DNA of 64,000 nucleotides from Theristus sp. LFF4_11 (GCA_030248135.1 JASANC010002067.1:54190-118189); one strand, 5' to 3'; positions 44,117 to 56,742 are shown, counted from the stretch's first letter. Program-made: numbers and translations. Notes: a model not told the origin generated them from the sequence alone.

Positions 44117-44229
44117 AACGTCGGGTCATAATTCAACATTTCAAATAATCCCCATGGGGGTTATTGAAATGTTTGTAATACGGTGGGGTGGGGGGGGTGT
44201 TTGGTGGGGGGGGGGGTGTTTTTTTTTTT
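44117..44229. other. Right-arm-only palindromic and G-rich insertion
   Basis: Between TACGGT and TCAAACCATATTTTC the left arm has about 10 bases and the right arm about 113. The insert holds a near-perfect 40-base palindrome centred on CCCCATGGGG (44131-44172), a second TACGGT, then GGGGTGGGGGGGTGTTTGG and a T run. The CCCCATGGGG core and the TACGG word recall the G-rich MITE family. Confidence 0.65.
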
Positions 44230-45995
44230 TCAAACCATATTTTCTCCCAAACTTTTTTGTGTACTTAGCTATTTGTCATTATTTGGTCATTTTGACCGTC
44301 GTACTCCATGTTTTCTATTTGGATATGACTTCTGTCGGGGATCAATAATTAGCGTTGAAGTGACTTGGCTAAACTAAAATGTGCGTTCAGAAAATGTTGT
44401 ATTGCTACTGAGAACATGTTTTTCAGTCGGCGGCAAGATTTTGAAATTTTGTTAACCACGAAACTTTGAAACTGAGTGCATTCGAAATATTGACAACCGA
44501 CAGAGCACTTTGGGCCATGAGCACGACGGACTGAGTTGATTTGTTCTGCTGACGCAGACTGCGCTCGAGTCACTGGCGGACGACATCGTGGCAGCGCTCG
44601 CGAAAACCTCACCGAACATCAAAATCCAAACCGGTCTGTTCATGTCGCGCACGTTTCGCACGTTAAACGCGCAGACACTGCCGAAGAAACTGTTGAAACA
44701 GTTCACGGAGCCGTTGCTGAAGGTCGGTGGCTGGGGTGTTGGCTGTTAGGGTTGCACCTAGATAAAGCAAGAACAACCAGCAACTTTTTAAGTTTTCAAA
44801 TCTTTAGCTCGTTTATTGCATTTTTTGATTGATTCTAACCCAAGTAACGCTGATGTGATTTCATTTTGTGAGTGTGCACAAAGCCCAATCACCGTGTTCA
44901 GCCTTTTTGTCCTCAAAAAGCCTTTTTTGTGTTGTGGCCAAAAAAATATGAATGCAGCCAATCACAATCTCACCACATTCGGCGTTGATCGTTTACATTC
45001 ATTACGATTTTTATATTTCCCTGCGACGTCCTGCCGTATTCTTTCGTGGGATTTTTTGTGTTTTGAAAACCACTGCAATCGGGTGACTGTTTGCGTGAGC
45101 GTGCTTGCTCTGCTGTGACAGGCCATAATGGACAGCGACCCGGAGGTGCGGGACGCCGCGGCGGCAGCGCTCGGTGCAGCGATGAAAGCGGTCGGAGAGA
45201 AGGCGATGCTGCCGCTGCTGGCCGACATCGTCACGGACAGCCTGAAGATGCAGAAGGTGCGCAGCAGTACACGCTCATTGGTTGCACAGTTTGAAGTGGT
45301 TGAGTGGTCATTGGTGGCTGAGCTGTTTGTTACTCATGAGATATTCAGTACGGTACCAGTGAAAAAAACGCAGTTTGAAAAAAGCATGGTTAAAATGCTT
45401 GGAACTTCCTCCTCGACATGGTTAATCGGCGACTCTAGAATTGACGTTGCGAGACCTGAGCGGATACCTAACCAGCTGACATGTTTTTTATTTGTTGATT
45501 TTCACACAACTTTTGTTTTATTGTTGCAGATCAAGGAATACCACGAGAAGGCGTTACAAGAGTGTGGTACTGAAGAATTGACTTCAATGATCGCCAGCGT
45601 CCACAAAGCGAATGTACGTTGTTGTTTTTTTTGTTCTTTTCGGAACCTGTTAGTGAATGTAAAAGTCTAGACATGATAAACGAATATTTTTGAAGCAAAT
45701 GACGTCATTTCGGACTGACACATTAAAAAATATACAATTAATTTTTCAACTTTTCTCGTCATTTGCGAATTCTTTGCCGACCCGTCACTTTCCTGATTGC
45801 CAAAATAATTTATCGCTATTGTTGATTGTTGTTTGGATTTGCGTGTTTGATTTTTTTTGTTTTGTTGACAGCTGTTACGCAGTGTGCTGTTTCATTGGTG
45901 TTGTGGTGATTTTTTGCACTTTTTTCTCATGTGTTGTGGTGCACAGTTTCGGTGATGTTTTTTTTTTGGGTGGTCATTTTTGTTGATTTTTCTAG

Positions 45996-46659
45996 ACCAA
46001 CGTCTCTGCACCGACGAATTCGGAACTCTCGACATCCAGCGCTGCAGCCACTTCAAAGCAGACAACCGCAAAAGTTCGCCCCAGTTATCGTTTTTTTGGT
46101 GTTGTTTTTGACGTGGTAAAGTTTTGGTGCTTTTTTTTGTCAGCCTCTTTGTAGTTTTGGTGTTGTGAAAGTTTGTGATTTTGTATTCAGTTTGGCAAAT
46201 CACGGGTTTTTCAAAAAGTTCGCCCAGAGTTCGCTAGTTTGCCCTGAGCAAGTGCAGTTGAGCGCAACATCTGCTGATTGGCTAATGGCTGCTGCGTGAC
46301 ACGCGAACTGTTCTCTGTTCTTGTATTCTTTGACACTTCGACGCAAATTTCCTTCTAAAACAAAAGTCAACTGAAGAGGTTCTATTAATAGAACTCAATC
46401 AAATTTCAACCAATCACAAAAAAAATCCACCGTATTTTAAAAAGCAACTTTTACGCCCAATGTGACAAAAAACATTCAGCCGGTCGTTCGTAAGCCGATC
46501 AAAGGAGGCGGAGCTGGAAAAAGACCGGCCACTTCTGGTGCGGCGACTGCTGGTAGAAACACCGACAACAAGCCACCAAAGTCTGGCGCGCAAAAACCGA
46601 AGTCCGCCCCTCCGGCTGCGTATTCCGCCCCGGCCATACCGGAGGAATCCGAGCTTTCG
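45996..46659 (+). pseudogene. CKAP5: CKAP5 right copy, TOG2-TOG3 linker exons
   Basis: Exons 45996-46073 and 46480-46659, both intact in frame. The intron between them carries a right-arm-only stretch of about 50 bases near 46380-46428, containing GTTCTATTAATAGAAC, a perfect 16-base palindrome. Confidence 0.75.
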
Positions 46660-46955
46660 GTATGGTGTTTTTCAAAAGATTTGCACCTCAACTTCAAAAG
46701 AGATGCACGAGCACCTCGACTTGTGTCAGTTCGATGTTTGTTTTTAGTTTTTTTCTCTGACAGTTTCACCCGAAGGCGAGAAATCTCAGCTGACAAACTC
46801 GGTTACTCGAGTTTTGTCAAGCAACTTGTCTGAAGATCAAGCAGTTTTTTTTAAGAAACGACACGGTCGCAGTAGATCACGTGTGTGCCTGTGTGTACGT
46901 TTTTTACAGGCACTTGACCAACAAGCGAATCGTTCTTTCACGTGTTTTTTTTCAG

Positions 46956-49240
46956 ACCGAAGATTTGGAAGAAAAGGCAAACGCCGTGATTGGCAGTGAT
47001 TTGTTGAACTTGTTGCAAAGTGCGAAATGGGACGAACGATTGTCGGCTGTGCAGAAAATCACGGAGGTTAATCTGGTTTTTGCAGAGTTTGTTCAGGATT
47101 GCTCACTTTTCACGCTGTCGCTTCTGTCTCATTCTCACACTCGCCAATTTGCATGGCTGTAGTCATGAGCACTTAACGGACTGACTGAAGCTGTACTGTA
47201 CTGATCGATCCCATCTGCTTCGTGCAGCCAATCAGTGTGTAAGATTCATGTTTACTCAAAAATTTCGGACTCCAAAGGTGTTACTTGTGTAGCAATTTGT
47301 GTTTTTGTGGTTTTTTACTTAAGAGTTTTTGAACGTTTTAGGTCGTGAACTCTCTAGATGAATCAGAACTCGAACCACAGGTGTTTGTTGGCACGCTAAA
47401 TCGACGAAAAGAGTCTCATTTTCAGGTTGGAGCATTTTGTTGCACTTTCTGGTAAAAAACTAGAAAATGTAATGAGCGTTCTATTGGAGATTTCGATTTT
47501 TTTGTTCAATTGACATATTTTTCGTCAAAGCTTCGTAACCTTTCCACTGTTGCATTGAATTCGATTGGTTGTGTGTGACACTGCTGCAACATGACTTGCC
47601 AACCAATCAACGCGAGCCTAACCGAAGTCTAAACACACGCATTAATCAGCTACATTCAATTGTAAATGTGCCACATCACATCGCAGGTGCTGAACGCCAA
47701 GTTCTCACTGTACGCCGCATTGGCACAGAAATGCGTCCCATCCGCCTTCGTGTTTTCGTCAATAACACCGGAATTAATGGAGAAAATCGGTGATGCAAAG
47801 CACAACGCAGCCGTGAAGGAGACGCTCAGTGCGCTCGTTGAGGCGATGGGAGCCGAGCATGTCGCTGCAAACGTGCGTCGTCCTTGTGTGGAGTTTTTGG
47901 GTGTTTTGGAGAGTTTTGGAGTTGTTGGGACTTACTCTGCGATAGGTCGGTTAAAAACTGAATAATATTGTCAAAAAGCACGGCTCAGTGTTTTGGACGT
48001 CGTTATGGCGTGAATAGGAATTCTTGGAAATTTTCTTTTGTTTTATTGTGTTATTTCAAAATTGCGTTCTTCACCTTTTTTAAGGAAACGTCGGAAGGGA
48101 ATTTTTTTTCTGATTTGCTGCCGCACCTTTCAGACGTTCGAACTGTTTTCGGCCGTGAAAAGTCCGAAATCGCAGTCGGAATATCTGCTCTGGCTCGCCG
48201 AAATGATTCAGCAGTTCGGTTTCGAGTGCGTGATTGCGTTTTTTTCTCAGTTTCTTGCAATCCTGCATGCTGATTGGCTAGATCACACTGATCATGTTCT
48301 TTATTTGAAACTCTTCGAAAACCGGCACTTTTATACTGCGTGAATTTTCGCGATGCCACAGAAACAAACACAATGTGAAACAAACACACTGGCCTGTCAC
48401 GCATATAGCGGCTCGCGTGCAGTATATGAGCTTGTGTGTGGTACGTTTTGCCACTGTGTTTGTTTGTTCATGTGCAGCATCGAAACAACAAATCAGGTCA
48501 GTACAAATTGAATGTGTGTCAGATCAAGTGACACTGACAGATGTTATTAATTTTTTGTTGATTCTCCACATAGTTGTGAAGCACATGAATGCTGCGCGTT
48601 GCATCAGTGGTGTTGCACATGTATCGCTGCTAGCTACAGAATTTATGCTGTGAACCTTCAGAAAGTTTACAAAACGCTAAACGGAAAAACAAAAATCTAC
48701 AGTACGGCCGAATAAATAAGGCAGTCCATCAAGGCGGGATCAGTCGCAGACTAGGAGTTGTCTTTTTCAAAAATGCCAACACAATTCCCAATCATGTGTG
48801 CAAGGGAGAAAGAATGCATAGAATAACGCGGATAATCCATTAGTTTAAAAAACTGGTCAAATTTGGCACACAATGTGGTTTCTGAACGTCGTTTTTCTTT
48901 CATTCAAATTTCGCGCGCTCCTTGAACCCTGAAAAAAGCTGCCATGTTTAATCGGCCATACCGTACTTCATTCGTGGCCGCCTGCAGTGGCGTAGCACCT
49001 GCTGCAGTGTCCGTGTTGCACATTGCCACTCTACACGCGTGTTGCAGCGGCGTGCCCGTGCGCGCGTGTGTCGCCGTGCTCTGCAAGTCGCTGGCCAGCA
49101 CGAACGCCGGCGTGCGCACGGCCGCCGTGCAGCTGAGTGCGCTGCTGTGTCTGCACTCTGGCACGCACACCAGGCAGCTGCTCGCTGCGCAGCCTGTGCC
49201 CGCCGCCATCATGCAGACCGTCGACGCAGAAATCGCAAAG
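46956..49240 (+). pseudogene. CKAP5: CKAP5 right copy, TOG3 exons
   Basis: Exons: 46956-47066, 47342-47425, 47687-47872, 48134-48225 and 49048-49240, all open and correctly phased. The last intron carries the right-arm-only 342-bp block plus 20-bp and 12-bp insertions just before the acceptor. The coding exon itself is unchanged. Confidence 0.8.
48623..48964 (-). mobile_element. Right-arm-only 342-bp insertion, class unknown
   Basis: It replaces seven bases of the left arm (CGCAGCC) between GTTGCACATGT and ACTTCATTCG. Its reverse complement resembles 6700-6935 (GCTTTTTTCAGGGTTCAAGG ... CTAGTCTGCGACTGATCCCG), so it is mobile or was recently copied. Neither clear terminal repeats nor a clean target duplication are visible. 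Confidence 0.6.
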
Positions 49241-49739
49241 GTCGGTGCTTTCTTGCTACAGCTGTGTTCGGGGTTTTTTTTAGCCATCGGTCGAAAAGTA
49301 GCGCCCTCCCATATATGATTGACAGTATTGCTGGCTGATGTTGTTGTTTTGTATTCAAATTTCAAAAGGCTCTGTTTAAGAGTCGCTGTCCCAGAAATTC
49401 GAACCTCCGGCGAAACGAAAAAAAAAATTGTTTCAAATTAAATCGCCGCCGCCAGATAGTTGTTAGTTATGATAAAAAAATAACACACACAAAGTTTCAG
49501 CTCTCAACTCCTAGTCTACGCGTGACAGCGGGCTTCCTGTCTGTTAAGGGAGGACTAATAGGGACGCACGCAAACTAGGAGTTTTGGTTGACTGCTTTGT
49601 TCTCCACACCACGTGCACCAAAAACACTCATCGAGCACTCATTTTGTAGCTACGGACTCAGAGAATACGTGATTCAATTTTCGTGCAAAAATATTCACGC
49701 ACACGAATTATATGAGCAATTGAAACATTGCTTTGTGGA

Positions 49740-50840
49740 GAAAAAAGTCAAAAAAATGCATGTCTGCTGAATTGTGTGCCCTCTCATTGCCAAACAACGC
49801 TTCACATCCGTTAGCTTTTTCTTGTGCGTAACCCACATGAACTGTAGTTTATCCGAAACACAACAAATCACCCGGAAATAGTGGGCAAAGTTTGCTAGGG
49901 GCACCTTTAGAGCAGGTCAAAGGGTGAAAAAAGTCAAAAAATGCATGTCTGCTGAATTGTGTGCCCTCTCATTGCCAAACAACGCTTCACATCCGTTAGC
50001 TTTTTCTTGTGCGTAACCCACATGAACTGTAGTTTATCCGAAACACAACAAATCACCCGGAAATAGTGGGCCAAGTTTGCTAGGGGCACCTTTAGAGCAG
50101 GTCGAAGGGTAAAAAAAGTAAAAAAATGCATGTCTGCTGAATTGTGTGCACTCTCATTGCCAAACAACGCTTCACATCCGTTAGCTTTTTCTTGTGCGTA
50201 ACCCAAAGGAACTGTAGTTTATCCAAAAAACAACAAATCACCCGGAAATAGTGGGCAAAGTTTGCTAGGGGCACCTTTAGAGCAGGTCAAAGGATGAAAA
50301 AAGTCAAAAAATGCATGTCTGCTGAATTGTGTGCCCTCTCATTGCCAAACAACGCTCCACATCCGTTAGATTTTTCTTGTGCGTAACCCAAAGGAACTGT
50401 AGTTTATCCGAAACACAACAAATCACTCGGAAATAGTGGGCAAAGTTTGCTAGGGACACCTTTAGAGCAGGTCAAAAGGTGAAAAAAGTCAAAAATGCAT
50501 CTCTCTTGAATTGTGTGCCATCTCATTGCCAAACAACGCTTCACATCCGTTAGCTTTTTCTTGTGCGTAACCCACAGGAACTGTAGTTTATGCGACGCAC
50601 AACAAATCACCCGGAAATAGTGGGCAAACTTTGCTAGGGACACCTTTACAGCAGGTCAAATGGTGAAAAAGGTCAAAAAAATGCATGTCTGCTGAATTGT
50701 GTGCCCTCTCATTGGCAAACGACGTTTCGCATCCGTTAGCTGTTTCTTGTGTGTAACTCACAGGAACTGTAGTTTATCCGAAACGCAACAAATCACCTGG
50801 AAATCGTGGGCAAAGTTTGCTAGGGACACCTTTAGAGCAG
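49740..50840 (-). repeat. Left array of 185-bp subrepeats
   Basis: Six direct copies, spacings 185, 185, 185, 184 and 186, each containing CACATCCGTTAGCTTTTTCT, AACTGTAGTTTATCC and CCTTTAGAGCAGGTC. Copies nearer the element's centre are more diverged. Confidence 0.9.
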
Positions 50841-50954
50841 GTCTTTAGAAAAGGTGCTTTCTGTGCTCTCTCGTTGGCAAACAACGTTTCACAACCGTTA
50901 TATCTTTATTCTGTGCAACCTGCAAACTGAAGTTCAACCGAAAACTTGTTGTGT

Positions 50955-52375
50955 TTCGGATAAACTACAGTTCCTGTGGGTTACGCACAAGAAAAAGCTA
51001 AAGGATGTGAAGCGTTGTTTGGCAATGAGAGGGCACACAATTCAGCAGACATGCATTTTTTTTACTTTTTTCACCCTTCGACCTGCTCTAAAGGTGCCCC
51101 TAGCAAACTTGGCCCACTATTTCCGGGTGATTTGTTAAGTTTCGGATAAACTACAGTTCATGTGGGTTACGCACAAGAAAAAGCTAACGGATGTGAAGCG
51201 TTGTTTGGCAATGAGAGTGCACACAATTCAGCAGACATGCATTTTTTGACTTTTTTCATCCTTTGACCTGCTCTAAAGGTGCCCCTAGCAAACTTTGCCC
51301 ACTATTTCCGGGTGATTTGTTGTGCGTCGGATAAACTACAGTTCCTGTGGGCTACGCACAAGAAAAAAAAGCTAACGGATGAAGCGTTGTTTGGCAATGA
51401 GAGGGCACACAATTCAGCAGACATGCATTTTTTGACTTTTTTCATCCCTTGACCTGCTCTAAAGGTGCCCCTAGCAAACTTTGCCCACTATTTCCGGGTG
51501 ATTTGTTGTGCGTCAGATAAACTACAGTTCCTGTGGGTTACGCACAAGAAAATGCTAACGGATGTGAAGCGTTGTTTGGCAATGAGAGTGCACACAATTC
51601 AGCAGACATGCATTTTTTGACTTTTTTCATCCTTTGACCTGCTCTAAAGGTGCCCCTAGCAAACTTTGCCCACTATTTCCGGGTGATTTGTTGTGCGTCG
51701 GATAAACTACAGTTCCTGTGGGTTACGCACAAGAAAAAGCTAACGGATGTGAAGCGTTGTTTGGCAATGAGAGGGCACACAATTCAGCAGACATGCATTT
51801 TTTGACTTTTTTCACCCTTTGACCTGCTCTAAAGGTGCCCCTAGCAAACTTGGCTCACTATTTCCGGGTGATTTGTTGTGTTTCGGATAAACTACAGTTC
51901 CTGTGGGTTACGCACAAGAAAAAGCTAACGGATGTGAAGCGTTGTTTGGCAATGAGAGGGCACACAATTCAGCAGACATGCATTTTTTGACTTTTTTCAC
52001 CCTTTGACCTGCTCTAAAGGTGCCCCTAGCAAACTTGGCCCACTATTTCCGGGTGATTTGTTGTGTTTCGGATAAACTACAGTTCATGTGGGTTACGCAC
52101 AAGAAAAATCTAACGGATGTGAAGCGTTGTTTGGCAATGAGAGGGCACACAATTCAGCAGACATGCATTTTTTGACTTTTTTCATCCTTTGACCTGCTCT
52201 AAAGGTGCCCCTAGCAAACTTGGCCCACTATTTCCGGGTGATTTGTTGTGCGTCGGATAAACTACAGTTCATGTGGGTTACGCACAAGAAAAAGCTAACG
52301 GATGTGAAGCGTTGTTTGGCAATGAGAGGGCACACAATTCAGCAGACATGCATTTTTTTGACTTTTTTCTCCACA
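50955..52375 (+). repeat. Right array of 185-bp subrepeats
   Basis: Eight copies opposite in orientation to the left array, spacings 186, 186, 185, 185, 185, 185 and 185. Some carry GTGCGTCGGATAAACTACAG and others GTGTTTCGGATAAACTACAG, so two subrepeat variants are interspersed, suggesting unequal exchange within the array. Confidence 0.9.
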
Positions 52376-53142
52376 AAGCAATGTTTCAATTGCTCATATA
52401 ATTCGTGTGCGTGAATATTTTTGCACGAAAATTGAATCACGTATTCTCTGAGTCCGTAGCTACAAAATGAGTGCTTGATGAGTGTTTTTGGTGCACGTGG
52501 TGTGGAGAACAAAGCAGTCAACCAAAACTCCTAGTTTGCGTGCGTCCCTATTAGTCCTCCCTTAACAGACAGGAAGCCCGCTGTCACGCGTAGACTAGGA
52601 GTTGAGAGCTGAAACTTTGTGTGTGTTATTTTTTTATCATAACTAACAACTATCTGGCGGCGGCGATTCAATTTGAAACAATTTTTTTTTTCGTTTCGCA
52701 TGGGTCCTTTGAGAAGTTCGACTTTCTGGGACAGCGACTCTTAAAAAGTGCACCGATGCTTTTCGACGTATTTTTGTTAATTCTGTTTTTCGCTTTCAAT
52801 TTTGTATTCCCTTCTTGAAATTTGTTTCGTGCAGCGCCACAGTTAACTGTTTAGCGTTACTTTCACTATTTTCCCTAGGAGCTTGACTAGCTTTTTCACT
52901 GTTATTTCGTATTACTCCGTCGCAAAAAACAACTTTCATTGACTACCCACCAAACATTATGTGTTCAGCTCCGATCTGCTGATCAAAGCATTTCAAGTAA
53001 CAAACACGCTGAAGCGTGAAAATGCGTGAACACGCAGTCTTGTCATTTTTCATTTGTGTCTCACTCTCAGCTGTGCGCTCCATACAAGACGCCGTTTTTA
53101 TATATTGCTTGGTTCATTTTATGCCAAAACACCGCGGCGCAT

Positions 53143-53768
53143 TAGAGTTGGCAACGGAAAGAAAGTCCGTTTTTCCCGAGGCAAATTTTGTCACCTGAAA
53201 AAACGGGTTTTCAGTTTTTTTTCGTTTTTTCAAGTTTTTTCCAGAGATTAAGCGAATTTCTTTTTTTCATTTCGTTTTATCTCATCTTGACAATGCGCTT
53301 GTATTCCGTTTGTGCCTTATGCATCAGTTCTTCTCTGACCATTGTTTCGCGTTTCCCGAATTTGTGTGTAGAGCCGTAACCATTTGTTTTCGTCAAAATG
53401 AGCAGAAATGATTGTGAAACCGCGTTTTCTCTGTGTTTAATAATAAAATTTTGACGACCGAACCATCATTCTTTTCTTTTCCTGGCACTTGTGTTGTCGT
53501 AGCACATTAAGAAAGACTGATTACCTTAAATTATCATCTAACTGTTACTGTTCCAAATGCAAAGTTTTAAAATTTTCGCAATTTCCTGTTTATATTATTT
53601 TTGCACAAAAATCTTGGTTTTCAAACCGAAATGCCCAATTGTTCCGTTTATTTCACGTTCTCCATTTATAGTTCCAAGTTTTTCAGGTTTTTACCCGTTT
53701 TTTAGACAAAATCCGGGGGAAAACAATTTTTCCTGGATTTGAAAAAGAACCGGTTTCTGTCAGCCCTA
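53143..53768 (-). mobile_element. Degraded hAT-like element, right-arm copy
   Basis: Mirror of 31619-32235, with TAGAGTTGGCAACGG at one end and CTGTCAGCCCTA at the other. It lies between the foldback element and the first TOG4 exon. Confidence 0.45.
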
Positions 53769-54220
53769 CGCGCGTAGATGCTTTATCATGAGCACAATCA
53801 CACACATGCTTTTCCTTTCGGGCGCCAAAATTTTGATTGACTTTTTTAGTATTTCCATCTCGTAGTTGTGTTTTTTTGGTATCATAAAAATGATTGAGTG
53901 TTTGGAGAGTTGCAAGTTGGCACTTCCTTGTTTTTTGAGTTTACAGTTTTTTTTGTCGGCCTTCTGGATGGTATTTTCCGTTTCAGTGGCTTGATTTTCA
54001 AATCTGCAGAATTTATGTTGACAAAATAACTGTATGTCATGTTTCTCAGGTCGTGTGGTAGCGCAGCATGCACAAACTGTAAACATGTGCAAGCTGTGCA
54101 TGCTGCTATGGCTGCATAGCCGGTCGAACCAATCAGTGAGCCATGATTCCAAAGCAGCCAATCATCAGCTGTTTGCTTGATATTTTTCGCTTTTTCTTAT
54201 TATTAAAAAAACAAATTCAG

Positions 54221-56413
54221 GTCGAAGGACAGAAGCCCCCAGCGCCCAGCCGTTTTGTGCGGGGCGTAAAGCGACCAATTCAAACCGTCGACGCGACATC
54301 GCAAGAAGAGACCGAAAGTATTGACGCTGATGATGAACAACAACAGAAACTGAAACTGGCTGATATGGTGCCGAGAAAAAATATTAGGTGAGTGAGTTGG
54401 GATTTTGTTTTGAATTAACGGGTTTTATGGGGGTGTGCACGTGACGTCTGATGGATGGATGGTGATGGATGAGACCACCTGCTGCCTTTCTGCATTGGCC
54501 AATAGCGGATTGGCCACAGATAAGCCACAAATATTGCGCTGCTACTGTGACTAAAGTGAAAAGGGGCAAAAACACATGAAACAGAGTGTGTTGCGTTCTC
54601 ATTTTAGTGATACAACAACAGAACAAACGTGATGAATACACCCGCCCCCTCCCCCCCCCCCCAAATGCTCAACTCCCCATAAACGTCATCAAATCTGTGA
54701 ATCGATTGCAGCGATCAAATCACACCTGAGCTAGTGGACATGTTCAACGACCCTGCGTGGAAAGTGCGTGCCGAGGCGTTGGACAAGGTGAAGACGATCA
54801 TTGACACGGCCAAGTTTGTGACGCCCGAATTGGGCGATCTGCCAACGCTGCTCGCGGCACGTCTGGGAGAGTCGAACAAGAACTTGGTTGGTGTTGGTGG
54901 CTGCCTGTTTGGAGAAATATTGAAACAGACAAAACTATCAAGACTCCGGATGGAGTTTACAACAACTTTTCCAGCTCTATCCTTGTGCACATATGAAACG
55001 GCTGTAGCTCTTGTTGTGCTCTGTGCGCGATGCAAAGTTTGTTTGTAAAACGCGCGCGGTACAATAGCCATTCATATAATGCAGTGACGCACACCGGCAT
55101 GATCCGTTCGCTTACTTCCACGCACAGGTTGTACCAATCAGCTGGTAACACTCCGATGAACGAATTTGCGTTTATTTTCGCACAGGCTCAAACTGCGATG
55201 CAAATCATCCAGCAGCTCGCGACCGCGTGCGGGCCTCGGTTGCATGTGCACCTGCGCATTTTGGTGCCAGGCGTTTTGACGTTGCTGGGGGACAGCAAGG
55301 TGAGATTGGTGTTGCGAAGGTGGAAGTTGGCTAAAGTGGTGGTCTGCGGAAAGTGCACCCAGTTAAGTGACACAGTAATGTTGCACAGGCACAGACACAC
55401 AAGCACACACGCACCTTGCCCTCATAATGCACATGTGCGTGCTTGTTGTGACAGTGCAACGTTGTGTTATGAGCAGGTATGACAAGGGGCATGTTCACCA
55501 GTCAACTTGGTCGTGTTTTTTGTTCGCATATCACTCACTTTTTGTGACTTTTGAAAGCATTGCTACGAGACACGTCTCGTCTCGTCATTTGTCCCGTCTC
55601 GTGCGTGAGACCGGTCTGGCCACGTGTCAATCGTGTTGCTGAGTGTCTCGCATGTTCATCGTTGCCGTGTTTTGTTGCGCAGCCGTTCATTCGTCAGCAA
55701 GCCATTGGTACCCTCGACTCGCTCGTCGACCAGTGTGCACTGCGGGCCATGCTCGACGGCGAGATGGTGCCTGACGCTTTGAAAACGGACAATCCCAATT
55801 TGAGAGTCGAGGTTGGTGACTTATTGGCGTTTTATTTTGAATTGGTCAGTTATCGTTTTAAAGCCATTGGTATGGTGATTGTCGTACCGTTTCAATTTTT
55901 TTCTTGATCATCATAAAGATTATGGAAAAAAGTGCAGAAAATGAAAGCGCATTGTTAGAATGCAGATTTTATGCCATCGATACGTGATTTGTCGTGTGGT
56001 TTCAGCTGGTGTCAAGACCAAAATCGGCAGAAAATCCGTGGTCTTTTTTTGTCACTTCAGTCCGAAAATGACAAAAAATATCACATGCGTTTGCAATAAA
56101 ATAACAATGAAAAAGAAAATAAAAAATAAATTCCTGAGAGTGTTCGGAAAAAATATTAAAAAAACCAATATTTTTTGCGGGTGTCTGCAAAAAGCGCACA
56201 ACATTGCAGCTCTTCAAATGGCTCTCCGTCCAATTGCCGCAAGCTGGTCGCTTACAGAACGACAACGATTTGAAAGTGACCGTACCAATTTTGTACCGGT
56301 CGATTCAGGACCGAAACGCAGACGTCCGCAAACAGTCGCAGGACGCTATTGTCCCGTTCATGGCCATCTTGGGCTATGAATACATGCGACGACAAATAGA
56401 GCGCGCTGTTAAG
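54221..56413 (+). pseudogene. CKAP5: CKAP5 right copy, TOG4 exons
   Basis: Exons: 54221-54387, 54712-54886, 55186-55299, 55683-55811 and 56210-56413. All are intact and phase-consistent; for example the Leu codon of PELVDM changes silently (CTG to CTA). The intron after 55299 includes the mirrored CA/TG hairpin. Confidence 0.82.
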
Positions 56414-56742
56414 GTGCATTCATTTGGATCAGTCAAGTTTTTCGACACATCAGGGATCAGGGTACAAAGTAATAGTTCGATTGTTGCTGATTGTCCACTA
56501 GCCAAGGACGGATTTTGAAATTGATCTTTTGGAAAGTACTGTGGATGGACGCTGAATGGCTTCATTCTGTCGGTTGGACGGACCAATCAGAGCAAACAAA
56601 TTCCAACTCAACAAATCAGCAATTCTTTTTTTTTGTAGGTTGAAATTAAAAAAATAGGCCATTTATCTAGCGTATCGTTCACGACTTTGTTTGCAGTCAT
56701 GAGCGCATGCGGCACATTATTATTCAAATTCGTTCTTGTCAG

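Larger units (their letters stand above)
42212..45613 (+). pseudogene. CKAP5: CKAP5 right copy, TOG2 exons with disabling lesion
   Basis: Exons: 42212-42235 (remnant, IVSILKK), 42567-42671, 42875-~42964 (lesion), 44558-44722, 45122-45256 and 45530-45613. Just upstream, TTTTTCAG at about 42191-42198 could serve as a new acceptor in front of the remnant. A preceding open segment (MIDSRIEVLERLFPMSL, about 42100-42150) ends in AAG|GTGAGA, but phases do not let it join the TOG2 frame. Confidence 0.8.
49380..52740 (+). mobile_element. TTAA-flanked foldback element with inverted arrays of a 185-bp subrepeat
   Basis: The 3,361-bp insertion lies between TTAA (49376-49379) and TTAA (52741-52744); the left arm has the single-TTAA empty site. 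Ends GAGTCGCTGTCCCAGAAA are inverted, and the inverted repeats stay near-identical for about 375 bp. Inside are six tandem ~185-bp subrepeats (anchored on ATGCATGTCTGCTG at 49756, 49941, 50126, 50311; 50495 and 50681 are the last two). A diverged centre (~50840-50955) follows, then eight inverted subrepeats (ATGCAT anchors at 51051, 51237, 51423, 51608, 51793, 51978, 52163, 52348). No transposase is encoded. TTAA targeting is typical of piggyBac-type transposases, but the tips do not begin with the usual CCC. Confidence 0.92.

Noticed and set aside
48965..49047. Apparent 20-bp and 12-bp frameshifting insertions in the right TOG3 exon
   Set aside because: Phase analysis places the acceptor at GTTGCAG|C (49047/49048), restoring FGFDGVPV, so both insertions are intronic.
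49740..52375. Regularly spaced repeats suggesting a CRISPR array
   Set aside because: The units are contiguous ~185-bp tandem repeats without unique spacers, arranged in two opposite arrays inside a TTAA-flanked transposon in an animal genome.
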